Notes under the pieces: generated by a model
What the model was told of the DNA's origin: nothing
Databases searched by the model: none
What the model saw: the letters and a program-made list of their open reading frames with translations, nothing else
Shown: in pieces, positions 53,497 to 60,997 of the stretch
Numbering within the stretch: the stretch's first letter is position 1
How the letters are laid out: each line of letters begins with the position of its first letter
Translations under genes and position numbers: made by a program
Source: Streptomyces sp. NBC_01549
GTDB taxonomy: Bacteria > Actinomycetota > Actinomycetes > Streptomycetales > Streptomycetaceae
Reading direction: 5' to 3'
Assembly: GCF_026339955.1 (NCBI RefSeq)
Contig: NZ_JAPEPW010000001.1
Span: forward strand, 868,001 to 932,000
Length of the DNA: 64,000 nucleotides

Positions 53497-53971
53497 GGCT
53501 TCTCCTCAGGTGGGCGCGGAGCAGTTCGCGGGCCGCGTGGAGGTCGGCCTTGATGGTTCCTTCCTTGCGTCCGGTCAGCACGGACACCTCCCGGATCGGC
53601 ATGTCAGCGTAGTAGTGCAGGAGGATCGGGACGCGCAGTCGTTCCGGCAGCGACTGCACGAGCAGGCGTACGGACGGGTCGGACTGTTCGGTGTGCGGGC
53701 GGACGGCCGCCTCGGCGGTGGCACGGTGTACGGCTCTGCGTTCGCGCTCCAGCTTGCGCCAGTGGTCCCGGACGAGGTTGGCGGCGGTGACGTAGAGGAA
53801 GCCTCGGGGCTCCGCCACGGAGGTCCAGCGGGCCCAGAGCCGGGTGAACGCCTCGGAGGCGATCTCGTGGGCCGTCTCGTCGTCGTCGACGAGACGGCGG
53901 CACCAGCCGGCGAGGCGCGGATAGAGGGCGGCGAACAGCTCGGACGCGGCCTTCTCGCGGGACCGTTTCAA
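53480..53971 (-). CDS. ECF RNA polymerase sigma factor (SigE-like)
   Basis: About 164 aa. Sigma region 2: ASELFAALYPRLAGWCRRLV, ETAHEIASEAFTRLWARWTS, EPRGFLYVTAANLVRDHWRK. Region 4: LPERLRVPILLHYYADMPIR with HTH VSVLTGRKEGTIKADLHAA. The start is uncertain. The TTG at 53971 gives the family-like KRSREKAASELF but its GGAGAG is only 2 nt away; an upstream in-frame GTG at 54049 adds 26 residues of unlikely composition. Co-transcribed with the membrane protein that follows. Confidence 0.85.
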   Translation of the reverse strand: MKRSREKAASELFAALYPRLAGWCRRLVDDDETAHEIASEAFTRLWARWTSVAEPRGFLYVTAANLVRDHWRKLERERRAVHRATAEAAVRPHTEQSDPSVRLLVQSLPERLRVPILLHYYADMPIREVSVLTGRKEGTIKADLHAARELLRAHLRRSLDHTL

Positions 53972-54169
53972 CGCTCTCCATGGTCGTGGGGGTGCTCGGA
54001 CACCACTCGGGTGCCCGGATGGATGCCACTCGTGAGTCTCGTACCGCACTCGTGGGTGAGGAGTCCGGGCCGCCGGCGTACGTTCCAGCGGCCCGGAATC
54101 CCCCGCGATCCGGGGGCGGTGGTGGGTGACTGTGGCGAGTGGCCGTGGTGACTGTGGCGCCGTGGTGGG

Positions 54170-54781
54170 TCAGGGGCTCGCGGAGCTCAGCGTGGCGAAG
54201 ACGATCACGTTGTCGGGGTATCCGTCACCGGTACGGGCGCCGCCGCATGTGATGAGCCGCAGCTCCGGCCGGTCCACGTCCCCGTAGACCTCGTCCGCCG
54301 GGAAGTCCGCCTTGGCGACCGTCCGTACGGCGTCGACCGTGAACTCCGCCGTCCTGCCGTTCTCCAGGCGCGCCACGATCCGGTCGCCCCGGTGCAGCCG
54401 TGCGAGGTTGCGGAACACCCCGTCCCCGTAGGAGCCGACCGTGACATGGCCGAGGATCACCGACGGGCCGGTCTGGCCCGGTGTCGGCGAGTGCCGGTAC
54501 CAGCCGGCCCGGTCGTGCGCCGTGATCGGGGGCACCTGCACGCTGCCGTCCGCGGCCAGCCCCAGCCGCATGACCGGGGTGTCGACCCCGATGGCCGGGA
54601 TCCGCAACCCGACCGGGACCGAACGCCCGAGGGCGTGCGCGGCCTTCGCGGAGGTCCGCGAAGGCACCGACGTGCCGCTGGGGTGTCCGGGTGCGGCCGA
54701 GTCGGTCCCGTGGCCGCCGCAGCTCACGAGCAGCGAGGCCATCGCCGCGGTGACGAAGGCGCGCCTGGAGAGCGAGGTCAT
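54170..54781 (-). CDS. class F sortase
   Basis: 203 aa. N-terminal TSLSRRAFVTAAMASLLVSC is both twin-arginine-like and a possible lipobox. Sortase fold: VPVGLRIPAIGVDTPVMRLG, catalytic histidine in GPSVILGHVTVG, and catalytic cysteine in LRLITCGGARTGDGYPDNV, with the arginine just after. Class F sortases of actinobacteria are short and their substrates are mostly unknown. It overlaps the upstream gene by 4 bp (ATGA), which marks that gene as functional partner. Confidence 0.88.
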   Translation of the reverse strand: MTSLSRRAFVTAAMASLLVSCGGHGTDSAAPGHPSGTSVPSRTSAKAAHALGRSVPVGLRIPAIGVDTPVMRLGLAADGSVQVPPITAHDRAGWYRHSPTPGQTGPSVILGHVTVGSYGDGVFRNLARLHRGDRIVARLENGRTAEFTVDAVRTVAKADFPADEVYGDVDRPELRLITCGGARTGDGYPDNVIVFATLSSASP

Positions 54782-55200
54782 TCCCCGGTCGCCCGCCGGC
54801 GACGTACGACGAAGACCGCCGCGCCGCCCACGGCGAACACCGCGGCGGCACTCCCGCCGATCAGCCCGCCCTGGCCTCCGGACTTCGACGCCGTCGGCGC
54901 CACACCGGTGTCGGGGGCTCCCTTCGGTACGACGGAGACCTGGCCCGGGGACGGCGCCCGGGTCGGCAGGCCGGCGCTCGGAACCGGGGACGGGGTGCCG
55001 GAGCCCGGACGGCTGGTCGGCACCGCGCTCGGGGCGGCGCTCGGGGCGGCGGTGGCGGTCGGCGCCTGGGACGGGGCGGTGGTGGCGGTCGGGTGGACCG
55101 TCGTCGGTACCGGGCTCGCCCCGGAGGCGAACGCGGGCACCGTGCTCGCCAGCACGGCGGTGCACGCGAGTGCCATGGTGCTGAGGACAGTTCGGCGCAT
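54778..55200 (-). CDS. small secreted/surface protein coupled to sortase
   Basis: 140 aa. Sec signal (RRTVLSTMALACTAVLASTV, cleavage near AFASG), then about 60 residues of Pro/Thr/Ser/Ala linker, and a C-terminal cell-wall-anchor layout: PKGAPDTGVAPTASKSGG, a hydrophobic helix GLIGGSAAAVFAVGGAAVFV and the basic tail VRRRRATGE. APDTG stands where an LPxTG-like motif is expected, about 10 residues before the helix. It may be the substrate of the adjacent sortase or simply a membrane-held accessory. It starts 201 bp from the divergent MarR gene. Confidence 0.75.
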   Translation of the reverse strand: MRRTVLSTMALACTAVLASTVPAFASGASPVPTTVHPTATTAPSQAPTATAAPSAAPSAVPTSRPGSGTPSPVPSAGLPTRAPSPGQVSVVPKGAPDTGVAPTASKSGGQGGLIGGSAAAVFAVGGAAVFVVRRRRATGE

Positions 55201-55343
55201 GAATCGCTCTCTTTCGTCGGTCCGCCCGTCCGGTGAACCAGCGGGCTGAGTTACGGATCGTGCGGAGAGACGAGGCAGCGGGAGAGCGGGTTGTAAAGAG
55301 CGGGCAAAGCCGGGCGACAGGAGGTGGTCCACACACAATGGAA

Positions 55344-55381
55344 GCCAACTGATAATCTCCCGTTCACCACAATCAGTTGGC
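55344..55381. promoter_or_regulatory. 38-bp dyad, likely MarR operator (first copy)
   Basis: Perfect inverted repeat GCCAACTGAT (55344-55353) and ATCAGTTGGC (55372-55381), arms 10 bp, 18 bp apart, in the divergent promoter region 21 bp before the MarR GTG. A near copy lies before the second MarR gene at 57378. A and T are enriched around it, as in promoters. Confidence 0.75.
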
Positions 55382-55401
55382 TTATAAAGAGGGCCCGCGA
55401 C

Positions 55402-55860
55402 GTGAACCTGAACCATCTCGACCGCCCCGCCGGGAACATCGCGTGGGAGATCGGCCAGATCCTGGCGACCCGGGTCGAGCGCACCCTGCGCCCCTTCCAC
55501 CTCACCCTCGCCCAGCACAGCGCCCTGACACAGGCCGCCCTCACCCCGGGCGTCATCTGCGCCACCGCCGCACGCCGAACGGCCATCACCCCCCAGTCCA
55601 TGGGCACCGCCGTCAACGGACTCGTCGCACGCGGACTGCTGGAACGCCGCACCACCCCCGGCGACAGACGCACCCAACGCCTGTACGCCACCGAGGTCGG
55701 CCTGCGGCTCGCGGCACAGGCCGACACCGCCGTGCACGCCACCCACGCCGAAGCCCTGGACGCGCTGACACCGGCGGAACAGGGACAGATCCACACAGTG
55801 CTCCTGAAACTCCTGGCAGCACTGAATCCGGCGGCCACGGACGTCGACCGCACACGATGA
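55402..55860 (+). CDS. MarR-family transcriptional regulator (first copy)
   Basis: 152 aa from a GTG at 55402 (VNLNHLDRPAGNIAWEIG); AAAGAGGG precedes it and the paralog at 57435 has the same architecture. Winged-helix: TAARRTAITPQSMGTAVNGL with recognition helix and wing LLERRTTPGDRRTQRLYATE. The C-terminal dimer helix is HAEALDALTPAEQGQIHTVL. It is about two-thirds identical by eye to the MarR at 57435. It diverges from the sortase/surface-protein pair and probably controls both directions through the 38-bp dyad. Confidence 0.92.
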   Translation: MNLNHLDRPAGNIAWEIGQILATRVERTLRPFHLTLAQHSALTQAALTPGVICATAARRTAITPQSMGTAVNGLVARGLLERRTTPGDRRTQRLYATEVGLRLAAQADTAVHATHAEALDALTPAEQGQIHTVLLKLLAALNPAATDVDRTR

Positions 55861-56111
55861 CGTCGACCGCACACAATGAGGAACCGCACACGATGTGTGG
55901 GCGGCTCCCCAGCAAAGACGAAGACGAAGGGCACGCGCCCCGGGGGCGAGCCTGAACAGCGGAAAAGGCCGCCGAGCTGCTGCGGCGGCTTCGCGCAGAC
56001 GTCAGCGGTGAGGCCGGGCGCGGCACGCTCCGGCGCATCGCACTCGCGGGCCGGCCACCGATCAGCCGCCCGCACAACCCTGCGGGTCGATACGCCCGGG
56101 CCGGAGTGCGC

Positions 56112-57353
56112 TCACCCGAACCACGTCGCGCGCTGCTGCGCCCCTTCATCGAAACCGCCGCCGCCGAGACCCGACAGACCGCCAGGCCCGGCCTGCCACG
56201 TCGGCTCGACGCCGGTCCCGGCCTGCCACGTCGGCTCGGTGCGGGCCCCGGCCTGCCACGTCGGCTCGGCGCGGGTCCCGGCCTCCTCGACCGGAAGGGC
56301 TGCCGCGTACTGAGGCTCGGCCGTGTTCTGCTCGGCACCCGGGCCCTCGCGTCGGAACACGTCCTTCAGGTAGAGCACGGCGGCGGCGCCGAGCACCCAC
56401 AGCGGGAGGATCACCAGGGCGCGGGTCAGACCGTCGTTCTGGAACCCGGACAGCCCCTGCATCGCGCGGACGCCCACCCCGACGGGCAGAACCTCGGACA
56501 GCGGGTGCAGCCAGGACGGGAGGTACGCCGCCGGCAGGACCCCGCCGCTGCTGGCATTGCCGAGGATCAACAGGAGTATCGAGGCAAGACTGACGCCCGC
56601 GGAACCGAAGAGTCGCAGGAGCACCATCGTCGTGCCGCCGACCGCGGCGCCCATCAGCGCGACGACGAGGGCCAGGGGCAGGGAGGCGCCGGGCAGCGCA
56701 CCGAACCCCACGCTCCCGCCGATGAGCGCGACCATGATGCCGCCGATCACTCCGAACAGGGCCAGGCTGCCCATACGCCAGCGGAACGTGAGCCGGGGTG
56801 CGAGCTGGTAGGTCGTCATGCCGAAGAGGTATCCGGCCAGCACCAGGCCGAAGGCCGCGTAGAAGGCGGAGAGTCCCCGGGTGTCCTCGGCCGCCGACGG
56901 GGCGACGTCCTCGACGGAGAGGTGCTGGTGTTCCGCACGGGCCACGCCGCCGAAAGCGGTGGTCACGGTCGCGGTGACGCCGGCTCCGTTGGCGCTGGCG
57001 TAGAGCAGGTTCCCCTTGCCGAGATAGGCCGCGTAGATGGACCTGTCCTGGACGGCCCGTCGGGCGGCGGATTCATCGGGGTACGTCTCGAGCGTGAAGC
57101 CGCCCGGTACGGCGCGCGCGAGGCCCTCGCGCAGCTGCGCCTGATGTGTGCCGACCTCCGTCGTGCCCACGCGCAGCTCATGCGGGCGTGGCGCGTGGAA
57201 GGCGGCGAGATAGACGCTGACGAACACGGTGCCTATCAGCAGGACGACCGCTACGGGGCCCAGGACGGCGCGTGCGGTTCCAGGGCGGGGGAGCGGATGG
57301 GCCACATCCAGCGCATGCTTGTGAGACTTTGCGGAAGAGGAGCGAAGGGCCAT
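56112..57353 (-). CDS. DUF3533/YhgE-like membrane protein, possible exporter
   Basis: 413 aa. One N-terminal helix (VLGPVAVVLLIGTVFVSVYL), an extracytoplasmic domain of about 125 residues (PHELRVGTTEVGTHQAQLRE..FGGVARAEHQHLSVEDVA), then a bundle of about five helices (FYAAFGLVLAGYLFGMTTYQ, LALFGVIGGIMVALIGGSVG, LALVVALMGAAVGGTTMVLL, SLASILLLILGNASSGGVLP). The layout is that of ABC-2-like permease or YhgE/Pip proteins without an ATPase. The last 70 residues carry three EPTWQAG repeats. Divergent from MarR copy 2, which is typical of a MarR-controlled efflux gene. Confidence 0.8.
   Translation of the reverse strand: MALRSSSAKSHKHALDVAHPLPRPGTARAVLGPVAVVLLIGTVFVSVYLAAFHAPRPHELRVGTTEVGTHQAQLREGLARAVPGGFTLETYPDESAARRAVQDRSIYAAYLGKGNLLYASANGAGVTATVTTAFGGVARAEHQHLSVEDVAPSAAEDTRGLSAFYAAFGLVLAGYLFGMTTYQLAPRLTFRWRMGSLALFGVIGGIMVALIGGSVGFGALPGASLPLALVVALMGAAVGGTTMVLLRLFGSAGVSLASILLLILGNASSGGVLPAAYLPSWLHPLSEVLPVGVGVRAMQGLSGFQNDGLTRALVILPLWVLGAAAVLYLKDVFRREGPGAEQNTAEPQYAAALPVEEAGTRAEPTWQAGARTEPTWQAGTGVEPTWQAGPGGLSGLGGGGFDEGAQQRATWFG
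56191..56280. repeat. three 30-bp tandem repeats in the membrane-protein gene
   Basis: Three head-to-tail 30-bp units beginning GCCTGCCACGTCGGCTCG at 56191, 56221 and 56251, in frame, coding for a ten-residue EPTWQAG-type repeat near the C-terminus. Confidence 0.85.
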
Positions 57354-57377
57354 CGCGAACAGATTCCTAGAATAGAA

Positions 57378-57415
57378 GCCAACTGATAGTCTGTTGTACA
57401 TCATAATCAGTTGAC
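57378..57415. promoter_or_regulatory. 38-bp dyad, likely MarR operator (second copy)
   Basis: GCCAACTGAT (57378-57387) and ATCAGTTGAC (57406-57415) with the same arm spacing as the copy at 55344; one mismatch between the arms. It lies between the membrane-protein start (57353) and the MarR start (57435), so it covers both promoters. Flanking bases (CTTAYAAAG) are also shared with the first copy. Confidence 0.75.
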
Positions 57416-57434
57416 TTACAAAGGGATCCGCCAC

Positions 57435-57908
57435 GTGAACCATTCCGACCAGCGCACAGGCCATGTGGCCTGGCAGATCGGCCAGATCATGGCGACCCGG
57501 ATCGAGCGCACACTGCGCCCGTTCCAATTGACCCTCGCCCAGAACAACGCCCTGACGCAGGCCATCCTCGATCCGGGTGTCTCCAGTGCGACCGCGGCCC
57601 GCAGGACCGCGATCACCCCTCAGTCCATGGGAACCGCGGTGAACGGGCTGGTCGAGCGGGGACTTCTGGAACGCCGGACCACCCCCGGCGACCGGCGCAC
57701 CCATCGGCTGCACGCCACCGAGCCCGGCCGGCGGCTCGCGGCGGAGGCCAGGAGCGCGGTGGACTCCACACACGCCGAAGCCCTGGAGGCACTGGCGCCA
57801 CAGGAGCAGGAGCAGGTGCACTCACTGCTGGTGAAACTGTTGACGTCGCTGAATCCGGCATTCATGGACGGCGACAGCGCACTCCGGGGAGCCCGCGAGC
57901 CGATGTAA
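57435..57908 (+). CDS. MarR-family transcriptional regulator (second copy)
   Basis: 157 aa from a GTG at 57435 preceded by AAAGGGA. Paralog of the MarR at 55402: the helix-turn-helix text TAARRTAITPQSMGTAVNGL is identical and the wing is LLERRTTPGDRRTHRLHATE. The C-terminal dimer helices differ more (HAEALEALAPQEQEQVHSLL). The recognition helix is thus shared while the sensing part diverges, so both regulators should read the same dyad. Divergent from the DUF3533 membrane protein. Confidence 0.93.
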   Translation: MNHSDQRTGHVAWQIGQIMATRIERTLRPFQLTLAQNNALTQAILDPGVSSATAARRTAITPQSMGTAVNGLVERGLLERRTTPGDRRTHRLHATEPGRRLAAEARSAVDSTHAEALEALAPQEQEQVHSLLVKLLTSLNPAFMDGDSALRGAREPM

Positions 57909-57924
57909 GGCCGGCAGGCGGGGA

Positions 57925-57982
57925 TCAGAAACCGCCGCCCGCCTCGACGGTGCGGCCCGTGACGTAGGCGGCCCAGGGCGCC
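57925..57982 (-). pseudogene. C-terminal remnant of a short-chain dehydrogenase
   Basis: Minus-strand text APWAAYVTGRTVEAGGGF followed by TGA at 57925 is the typical SDR tail (xYVTGxxxxxGGG). Nothing of the upstream Rossmann fold is present; the frame is lost beyond 57982. The 257-bp gap 57909-58165 holds only this. Confidence 0.5.
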
Positions 57983-58165
57983 GTGCGCCTTCTCCCCCCG
58001 CCTGAACGGCACGGAGGACATCACCCTTCCCCCCGGGAGCAGGGCCGGCATCCGCGTATGCCCAGCCGCCCCGGGATGTACCGCTTGTCAAAATGCCGGG
58101 CAGTCGGCCCTCACGCGTCGGGGCCGGCCCCGGTACACGGTGGGCCGACCCCTGACGCCGTCGTC

Positions 58166-58588
58166 TCAGCTCTGCGGGCGAATGAGCCGCTCGTCCGGGA
58201 TCACGGCGACGCCGAGAATCTCGATCATCGCCTCCGGCTGCCAGAGGGCGGTCGTGCCGATGCCGGCCATCGCCGGGAAGACCGGGCCCCCCGCGAGCTC
58301 CTTCCAGGCCTTCCCGATCTCCTTGCCGTGCGCCTGATAGTCGGGGATGTCGGTGAGGAAGAGAGTGATGCTCACCAGGTCCTCGGGGATCCCGCCGGCG
58401 GCGCGCAGCGTGGTGAGCAGGTTGCCGAACGCCTGCCGGAACTGCTCGACGATGCCGCCGGGGACGATGCGCATCCGCTCGTCGAGCGCGGTCTGGCCGC
58501 CCAGATAGAGCGTGTTGCCGCTCAGCGTGCCATGCGAGTAGCCGCTCGGTGCGGGGAGCGAGGGCGGGTTCACCGGGATCGGAGTCAT
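58166..58588 (-). CDS. RidA-family (YjgF/UK114) enamine/imine deaminase
   Basis: 140 aa. RidA fold signatures: APSGYSHGTLSGNTLYLGGQ, EQFRQAFGNLLTTLRAAGG, LVSITLFLTDIPDYQA, and PAMAGIGTTALWQPEAMIEI (here the usual arginine of RTxVxxxxLP is replaced: IGTTALWQPE). RidA proteins hydrolyse reactive imines, and paralogs sit in 2-aminobenzoate and aminophenol pathways. It diverges from the aromatic-acid operon by 113 bp, so it probably belongs to it. Lack of the canonical arginine suggests a special subfamily substrate. Confidence 0.88.
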   Translation of the reverse strand: MTPIPVNPPSLPAPSGYSHGTLSGNTLYLGGQTALDERMRIVPGGIVEQFRQAFGNLLTTLRAAGGIPEDLVSITLFLTDIPDYQAHGKEIGKAWKELAGGPVFPAMAGIGTTALWQPEAMIEILGVAVIPDERLIRPQS

Positions 58589-58701
58589 TGCGCGTACCTC
58601 CTGGGACGGGGTGAGTGCGGGCAGCGTAACCCATCTATTGACTGTTTTCGACGATCGTGAAAATCTCGCTATACCGCTGCCGAGGCCCAGGGAGAACTCC
58701 G

Positions 58702-59526
58702 ATGAAACTCGCCACGGTGGCTCACAACGGCCGTACGACGGCCGCCGTCCTCGACGGTGACCACTGGCGCTCGTTGCCGGCCGACAACCTCTCCGACCTG
58801 CTGGCCGCCACGGCGCTCGACCGCGCCGCGGACCTCGTCGGCGTGGCCCTGCCCGGCGCCGTCCCCGTGCTGCCGCTTCCGTCCCCCCGGAAGGTGGTGT
58901 GCTGCGGCCTCAACTACGCCGACCACATCACCGAGATGGGTCGGGAGCTGCCGGCCCACCCCACGCTCTTCGCCAAGTACGCCGACTCGCTGACCGGACC
59001 CGAGGACGACCTGGTCCTCCCGAAGGGCCTGGACGTGGACTGGGAGGCGGAGCTCGCGGTCGTCGTCGGCGCCGAACTCACCGGCGCGGACCGGAATTCG
59101 GCCCGGGCGGCGATCGCCGGCTACACCGTCGCCAACGACATCAGCGTGCGGGACTGGCAGAAGCGCACCCTGCAGTGGTTCCAGGGCAAGGCATGGGACC
59201 GCACCACCCCGCTCGGCCCGGTGGTCGTCACCCCCGACGAACTCGACCCGGCCGCGGGCGTCGAGGTGATCTGCCGGGTGGACGGCACCGAACGCCAGCG
59301 CGGCAACACCCGCACTCTCGTGTTCGACGCGGCCGACCTGCTCGCCTACGTCTCCACCTTCACCACCCTGCGCCCCGGCGACGTGGTGCTGACCGGAACC
59401 CCCGGCGGCGTCGGAATGGGCATGACCCCGCCGGTCTTCCTCGCCGACGGCGACCTCGTCGAGACCGAGATCCCCGGCATCGGCACCCTGCGCAACCGCC
59501 TTCGCCTGACCGATTCCAGGAGCTGA
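58702..59526 (+). CDS. fumarylacetoacetate-hydrolase-family protein
   Basis: 274 aa. FAH fold: VVCCGLNYADHITEMGRELP, metal ligands in DVDWEAELAVVVGAEL, TVANDISVRDWQKRTLQWFQ, KAWDRTTPLGPVVVTPDEL, and VVLTGTPGGVGMGMTPPVFL. Members hydrolyse C-C bonds of ring-cleavage products (fumarylpyruvate, acylpyruvates) or decarboxylate oxaloacetate. As first gene of an aromatic-acid operon it would act late, after ring cleavage. GGGAG 10 nt before the ATG. Confidence 0.9.
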   Translation: MKLATVAHNGRTTAAVLDGDHWRSLPADNLSDLLAATALDRAADLVGVALPGAVPVLPLPSPRKVVCCGLNYADHITEMGRELPAHPTLFAKYADSLTGPEDDLVLPKGLDVDWEAELAVVVGAELTGADRNSARAAIAGYTVANDISVRDWQKRTLQWFQGKAWDRTTPLGPVVVTPDELDPAAGVEVICRVDGTERQRGNTRTLVFDAADLLAYVSTFTTLRPGDVVLTGTPGGVGMGMTPPVFLADGDLVETEIPGIGTLRNRLRLTDSRS

Positions 59527-59528
59527 TC

Positions 59529-60011
59529 ATGGAACCCGATTTCTCCAAGTACGCCCTGGAGGGCGACAACTCGATGTACGCCGACGAGTCCGGCCTGGTC
59601 GTGCCGTTCGTGACGCGCGGCGGCCTGGAGGCCGGCGCCACCGGCCAGTCCGCCGGCGCGACCCGTGTCTCCGGTGTCTCTGTCCAGCACACCCCGGCCA
59701 CCAGACTGTGGTTCGGAAAGGTGAGCAACGAGCCCGGCTACCGCTCGGTGACCCACCACCACGGCGAGGCCGAGACCGGCGGCTACGTCCTGTCGGGCCG
59801 GGCGCGCATCTACTTCGGCGAGAAGTTCGAGGACTACGTCGACATGGCGGAGGGCGACTGGGTCTTCGTACCGCCGTTCATGCCGCACATCGAGTGCAAC
59901 CTCTCACGGTCCAGGCCACTGACGTGGATGACCACCCGGACACCGGAGAACATCGTCGTCAACCTGCCCGACGTCGCGGACGCCGAGCTGCGCGACTGGC
60001 TGAACCGATGA
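59529..60011 (+). CDS. cupin-domain protein
   Basis: 160 aa, single cupin domain. Metal-binding motif 1 is SVTHHHGEAETGGYVLSGRA, and motif 2 is DWVFVPPFMPHIECNLS with the fourth histidine. N-terminal MEPDFSKYALEGDNSMYADE is not a known signal. It starts 2 bp after the FAH stop. Too short for a gentisate or homogentisate dioxygenase, but it might be an extradiol-type dioxygenase, an isomerase or a chaperone-like helper; role not determined. Confidence 0.82.
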   Translation: MEPDFSKYALEGDNSMYADESGLVVPFVTRGGLEAGATGQSAGATRVSGVSVQHTPATRLWFGKVSNEPGYRSVTHHHGEAETGGYVLSGRARIYFGEKFEDYVDMAEGDWVFVPPFMPHIECNLSRSRPLTWMTTRTPENIVVNLPDVADAELRDWLNR

Positions 60012-60934
60012 CGAGGACGGAGCCGACGTCCGCGGCCTTCGCGGCGGCGGTCACGCTGAAGCCCGCCGAGCCCGAACACTTCGACCGCGCCTTCACCGCG
60101 ACCACCCAGCCCTGCCCCTGGCCGAAGGCGTACGGCGGCGACATGGTCGCCCAGGCCGCGGCCGCCGCCATCCGGTCGGTCGAGGGCAAGACGCTGCACT
60201 CCATGCACTCCTACTTCCTGCGGCCGGTCGACATCGGCGCCGAGGTGCGCTACGAGGTGGAGCTGCTGCGCGACGGCCGCGGCTACGCCACCCGGCAGGT
60301 CCGTGGCTTCCAGAACGGCAAACCCGTCTACGTCTGCCTCGCCAACTTCGCGGCGGGCGAGCCGGGTTCGCGGGAGTACGCCACGCAGCCGCCCGCGGAC
60401 GTACCGGATCCCGAGTCGCTGCCCACCGCGGGGTCGTATCTCCGCGACACCGCGTCCCGGCCGACCACCCAGCCACCGCACACGATGACCGACGCGGTAC
60501 GGGAGTACTGGGGCGGCGGCCGCAGCTTCGACATGCGGCACGTCCCCGGCCCCCTCTACCTCACCGTCGAGGGCGAGCGGACCCCCCACCAAGCGGTGTG
60601 GGTACGGCCGTTCGACCAGCTCAAGCCCGTCGACGGGCTGACCGACGCTCAGCGCGACCTCGCCGCGCTCGCCTACGTCTGCGACTTCACGATCCTCGAA
60701 CCCGTCCTGCGCGTGCTCGGCCTGCCATGGACCCTGCCGGGACTCGTCACCGCCAGCCTCGACCACGCGATGTGGTTCCACCGCCCGGGCCCGGTGGACG
60801 GCTGGCTCCTCTACGCCCAGGAGGCCATCGCCGCCGAGTCCGGCCGCGGCCTCGCCACCGGCCGGTTCTTCACCGCCGCCGGAGTCCACCTGGCCACCGT
60901 CGTCCAGGAAGGCCTGATCCGCACCACTTCCTGA
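60008..60934 (+). CDS. acyl-CoA thioesterase (TesB-like double hotdog)
   Basis: 308 aa. Two hotdog halves: first around PWPKAYGGDMVAQAAAAAIR, SMHSYFLRPVDIGAEVRYEV; second around LAALAYVCDFTILEPVLRVL and SLDHAMWFHRPGPVDGWLLY, with the active-site DHAMWFH and the late GLATGRFFTAAGVHLATVVQ of TesB. It releases CoA from acyl-CoA; within this operon an aromatic or ring-cleavage acyl-CoA is likely. ATGA overlap with the cupin gene. Confidence 0.88.
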   Translation: MTRTEPTSAAFAAAVTLKPAEPEHFDRAFTATTQPCPWPKAYGGDMVAQAAAAAIRSVEGKTLHSMHSYFLRPVDIGAEVRYEVELLRDGRGYATRQVRGFQNGKPVYVCLANFAAGEPGSREYATQPPADVPDPESLPTAGSYLRDTASRPTTQPPHTMTDAVREYWGGGRSFDMRHVPGPLYLTVEGERTPHQAVWVRPFDQLKPVDGLTDAQRDLAALAYVCDFTILEPVLRVLGLPWTLPGLVTASLDHAMWFHRPGPVDGWLLYAQEAIAAESGRGLATGRFFTAAGVHLATVVQEGLIRTTS

Positions 60935-60997
60935 ACTCCTGCGCTCTGCACGGCCCGCACCCACACCCGGCACGGACCCCGCAGAAAGGAACCCTCG

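Noticed and set aside
56191..56280. CRISPR-like array of 30-bp units
   Set aside because: Units are contiguous, lack spacers and are in-frame peptide repeats.
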